A DNA stretch of 7,536 nucleotides from Bacteroidales bacterium (GTDB taxonomy: Bacteria > Bacteroidota > Bacteroidia > Bacteroidales > UBA932). The notes below the pieces were generated by a model. That model had not been told where the DNA came from. It saw only the letters and a program-made list of their open reading frames with translations, and did no database searches. Shown here in pieces: positions 4,840 through 7,536 of this stretch. How positions within the stretch are numbered: position 1 is the first letter of the stretch; each line of letters starts with the position of its first letter. Both the position numbers and the translations under genes were made by a program. Location of the stretch: NCBI GenBank assembly GCA_016303175.1, contig JAEDMF010000082.1:1-7536 (forward strand), given 5' to 3'.

Positions 4840-7527
4840 CTATTTGTCGAGGCTGTTCCTTGCTGTTTGATAAAGCAATTCGTAGTGGGCTTTGTCTGCA
4901 ACAGGAGCAGTCTTTCTCATTCTGTCGGAGAGTTCTTTTACCTTAAGGAGCAGGGCAGTGTTGCAACCTTCAGTTTCGTCTATGCTGCTGATGTTGACTT
5001 TGTCCTGGTAAGGCTCCATTGCCTCCCTGAGCTCCTCTTCGCTGTATTGACCGAAGTCCAATTCCGTCATTTCGTCCTCGGCAAGAGCTTTAGTCTTTGT
5101 TTTCCCCATAGTGTTGACGGGTTTCGCAAGGGCGCGGACAAGTTCCCTCTGCAGGGTCTTTTCGCTGCTGGTGAGCGTCTTGCCGGCAAGTGAAGTTTTG
5201 AACACCTCGGCATACAGGTCGCCATAGTAGTCCGTTATGCTGTACGCCTTGTCTGCGCCGGTGGCATAGCTGGATGAGAGAATCACGTGACTGGGGATAA
5301 CTGTCGCAAGCTTCTCGGCGGTGAGAGCGCATAGTTTGTTGGACATAGGAGTTGACAGGGTGAAATGTGAGGTAAGAGGCCTGTAATCCAGCCAGTCAAG
5401 GTCCCTGAGCTGTCCTATGAGCCATTTGAGGGATTGTTTCTGCACCTTTTTGTCCAGAGGAGTCACAGTGGGCTGGTCAGCTCCCTGCCAGTAATTGTTC
5501 AGATATACGCCTCCGACCTGCCACATCACATTGGTGAGATAGCCGTAGCACTGACTTGCAAACCTGCTGTACATATTCTGCCTCAGGCTCCAGTCCTCGT
5601 CTTCCTTGAGCCATTCGTTGATATTCGGCAGAATGTATTTCAGGTTGGAAATTCCGTAATTGCCCGCCTTGACGGGGTCATCGCCCAAATCCTCTGACAA
5701 GCAGGACGGGTCATATATGTCCAGAATCTGCTGTGCGCCGTAGCGGAACTCCTTGTTGCCGCGCACTGCCTCAATGGTCTTTGATGCAATTTCTGCCTCT
5801 TCCCACATATTCTTTGCCTGCGGAACGGGGCGGTACAGCCAGTCAATTACGTAGTAGTCGTAAATGCCGAGGTTGGGCGGGGTGAGATGTACGCCTTTGT
5901 CGCCGGGTTGGGCCACGTAGTTGAAGCGGGCGTAGTCCATTATGGAGCTCGTAGTGCCGTATATGGCCGTGAAGCTCGGACTACGCAGGGAATCCACGGG
6001 GAAGGAGGCGGATGCAGCCATATTGTGCATCATTCCGAGGGTGTGCCCAACCTCGTGAGCAATCACGTATGCGAGCGATTCGTCCACAATGTCGTCAGGC
6101 ATCTTGCAGGTTCTTACTCTTTCGTCCACCTGGGCTGTTTGGATGAAACGCCAGTTGTTGATAAGCCTTATCACATCGTTGTACACCAGTACGGAGGCGC
6201 AGAGTATTTCTCCCGTGACAGGGTCTACCCAAGAAGGTCCCATGGCATTCATCGTGGCATTCGGCACATAGCGTATGCAATTGTATTTCACGTTGTCAGG
6301 GTCGAATTCCGGGTCCTCTTCCGGGGTTGGGAAGTCTCTGGCCTGCATCACGTTTTTCAGCCCTATGAATTCAAAGGCTGCATTCCAGCGGAGTATGCCC
6401 TTTTTAATGGAAGGAATCCATTTTGAAGGGAAACTGTTGTCCACATACCAGACTATGGGCTGCTTCACTTCTACTGTCTTTCCTTCGAGCCAAGCCTTTT
6501 CGTCGGCGGGTTCCAGTCTCCATCTGTTGGCAAGTCTGTAGCTTTTCAGACCGTCGGTGGAAGTTCCGAGTTCATATTTGGGCTTGCCGTTGGTTCCGGA
6601 GGTCGAGAATACACCCACGCGTATGTCCTGCACTCTCGGCTTCATAAGATTCTGCGGCAGTTTCAGTATGGAAACGGTTGTTCCTACCGTCACTTCCCCG
6701 GTCTTGACTTTGAATATCGACAATGTGCGATTGATATCCACATTGTCGTACATCTTTACGCTGGCGTTGTCGGAGAATACCTTCATTGTTCCGAAATGAC
6801 TGTATGATTTTGCGCTTATGCTTACCTCACGGCTCGAGGGCTTGAAATCCTTCAGCAGGGCGCTGATATCAAAAACCACCGAACTGCTGTCCTTGCTGAG
6901 GGCTGTGACGGGAATACGCATGTAGGTTTGGGGAATGTAGCTCCGGCTCAGGGCCGCAGCCATTTCCTCTTCCGCAATGCTGGCACCGGCATCGGGCTTG
7001 GCGATGACTATCACGCTGTCCTGCTTTTCGATGGTAACGCATATGGGTTTCTTGAAACGGTAGCCTATGCTTATTGAGGCGGGATGGCTTACTTCCGATA
7101 CTGTTGCTCCGATGAGGAAGCGGCTTCCCAGCGATGTGATCGGCAGCTCAAGAAAGACTTGGTTTTTCTTGTTTTTGTGCAGTTTGCCGAATTCTCCGCT
7201 TGTTGTGCTTACCACGTTTTTCTTGAAGCGGTCGTATGCGTGCAGCGGTGCGGGTTTGGCTGCGGGTAACGCGCAGGTTTCCGCGCTGCTCTTGCCCTTT
7301 GCCTTTTTGCCCTTGGCTCCCTTGCTGCCGGCCTTGGCATTCTTTGCCTCGGTCTTGCCCTTTGCTGCATCAGCCTTGCTGCCTTTTCCGGCCTTGACAT
7401 CTTTTACTTCGGCCTTGGTTTCAATTGCAAGACCGACTTTAGACATAGTTGTCACACTGTTGCCTGCTCCTATTGCGAAATTCATCGCAGCCAGCATCAT
7501 AAGTCCGCTTAAGATTCTGAGTATCAT
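4840..7527 (-). CDS. Exported zinc-dependent metalloprotease (Met-zincin; DUF5117/DUF4953-like)
   Basis: An 895-residue secreted metalloprotease, numbered from the ATG at 7527. Residues 1-20 are a signal peptide (MILRILSGLMMLAAMNFAIG). A Lys/Ala/Gly-rich repeat follows at about 38-79. A DUF5118/DUF5117-like N-terminal region covers roughly 95-330, with an AYDRFKKNV start and FLIGATVSEV. The catalytic part starts near YVDNSFPSKW (361-370) and includes GPSWVDPVTGEIL (from 430). The active site HEVGHTLGMMH (491-501) matches the metzincin pattern HExxHxxGxxH, with His491, His495 and His501 as zinc ligands and Glu492 catalytic. SIMDY holds the Met-turn Met530, and ARFNYVAQPGD follows, a combination I know from Bacteroidota Met-zincin proteins. 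Physiological substrates of this group are not well established. A GTG at 7536 would add three residues, and an even earlier start cannot be excluded because the window ends there, but the signal peptide favours 7527. Its promoter is outside the window. Confidence 0.92.
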   Translation of the reverse strand: MILRILSGLMMLAAMNFAIGAGNSVTTMSKVGLAIETKAEVKDVKAGKGSKADAAKGKTEAKNAKAGSKGAKGKKAKGKSSAETCALPAAKPAPLHAYDRFKKNVVSTTSGEFGKLHKNKKNQVFLELPITSLGSRFLIGATVSEVSHPASISIGYRFKKPICVTIEKQDSVIVIAKPDAGASIAEEEMAAALSRSYIPQTYMRIPVTALSKDSSSVVFDISALLKDFKPSSREVSISAKSYSHFGTMKVFSDNASVKMYDNVDINRTLSIFKVKTGEVTVGTTVSILKLPQNLMKPRVQDIRVGVFSTSGTNGKPKYELGTSTDGLKSYRLANRWRLEPADEKAWLEGKTVEVKQPIVWYVDNSFPSKWIPSIKKGILRWNAAFEFIGLKNVMQARDFPTPEEDPEFDPDNVKYNCIRYVPNATMNAMGPSWVDPVTGEILCASVLVYNDVIRLINNWRFIQTAQVDERVRTCKMPDDIVDESLAYVIAHEVGHTLGMMHNMAASASFPVDSLRSPSFTAIYGTTSSIMDYARFNYVAQPGDKGVHLTPPNLGIYDYYVIDWLYRPVPQAKNMWEEAEIASKTIEAVRGNKEFRYGAQQILDIYDPSCLSEDLGDDPVKAGNYGISNLKYILPNINEWLKEDEDWSLRQNMYSRFASQCYGYLTNVMWQVGGVYLNNYWQGADQPTVTPLDKKVQKQSLKWLIGQLRDLDWLDYRPLTSHFTLSTPMSNKLCALTAEKLATVIPSHVILSSSYATGADKAYSITDYYGDLYAEVFKTSLAGKTLTSSEKTLQRELVRALAKPVNTMGKTKTKALAEDEMTELDFGQYSEEELREAMEPYQDKVNISSIDETEGCNTALLLKVKELSDRMRKTAPVADKAHYELLYQTARNSLDK
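7291..7416 (-). repeat. Lys/Ala/Gly-rich low-complexity segment with internal repeat
   Basis: Residues 38-79 of the metalloprotease are almost entirely Lys, Ala, Gly, Ser, Asp and Glu, strongly basic and likely disordered. An imperfect repeat is visible: EVKDVKAGKGSKA (40-52) against EAKNAKAGSKGA (60-71), offset by 20 residues with a two-residue gap. At DNA level GGCCTTG, CTTGCTGCC and similar blocks recur on the plus strand. The segment links the signal peptide to the first folded domain. It resembles histone H1 tails in composition only; no DNA-binding role is claimed. Confidence 0.8.
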
Positions 7528-7536
7528 AATATTCAC

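Noticed and set aside
4860..4878. Hairpin TTGCT/AGCAA as terminator for the plus-strand operon
   Set aside because: A five-base A/T-rich stem with a nine-base loop and no following T run is too weak.
7525..7536. GTG at 7536 as the metalloprotease start
   Set aside because: The ATG at 7527 is nine bases downstream and begins a standard signal peptide. The window edge prevents a final decision.

Overview
The window reads as chromosomal DNA from a member of the Bacteroidota, most likely order Bacteroidales. The evidence is the gene families: an exported lipoprotein M3 dipeptidase, a Porphyromonas-type prolyl tripeptidyl peptidase and a 'Met-zincin' metalloprotease with DUF5117/DUF4953-like domains. 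A/T-rich leaders without a Shine-Dalgarno sequence upstream of the two internal plus-strand starts agree with this. No RNA gene, insertion sequence, phage gene or CRISPR array is visible. Coding density is almost complete.

Layout. Three plus-strand genes are packed closely enough to be one transcription unit: a Dcp-type M3 peptidyl-dipeptidase lipoprotein (8-2017), a 150-residue single-pass membrane-anchored protein of unknown function (2029-2481), and an S9 family prolyl tripeptidyl/dipeptidyl peptidase with a signal peptide (2513-4834). A fourth gene on the minus strand (4840-7527) converges on them with only 5 bp between stop codons. It encodes a large exported zinc metalloprotease with a complete metzincin-type site (HEVGHTLGMMH) and a Met-turn (SIMDY). 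Its start lies at the right edge of the window.

How the genes may work together. All three peptidases carry export signals, so the locus looks like a periplasmic or surface peptide-processing cluster. The zincin could act on larger substrates, the S9 enzyme would take N-terminal tri- or dipeptides ending in proline, and the M3 enzyme would remove C-terminal dipeptides. This cooperation is inferred from families and gene order.

The most unusual part is the S9 gene. Its catalytic Ser/Asp/His and both residues expected to bind the substrate N-terminus are kept. However, it carries three separate in-frame repeat expansions: an exact 45-bp tandem repeat just after the signal peptide, an imperfect 42-bp duplication, and a degenerate 30-bp/90-bp repeat array inserted in the beta-propeller. 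By alignment from memory to P. gingivalis PTP-A, roughly 85 residues of the N-terminal propeller are also missing near the second repeat. The neighbouring zincin has its own Lys/Ala/Gly-rich repeat after its signal peptide. Recurrent in-frame repeat growth in exported proteases is the main point for follow-up. I did not see a convincing wholly new system.
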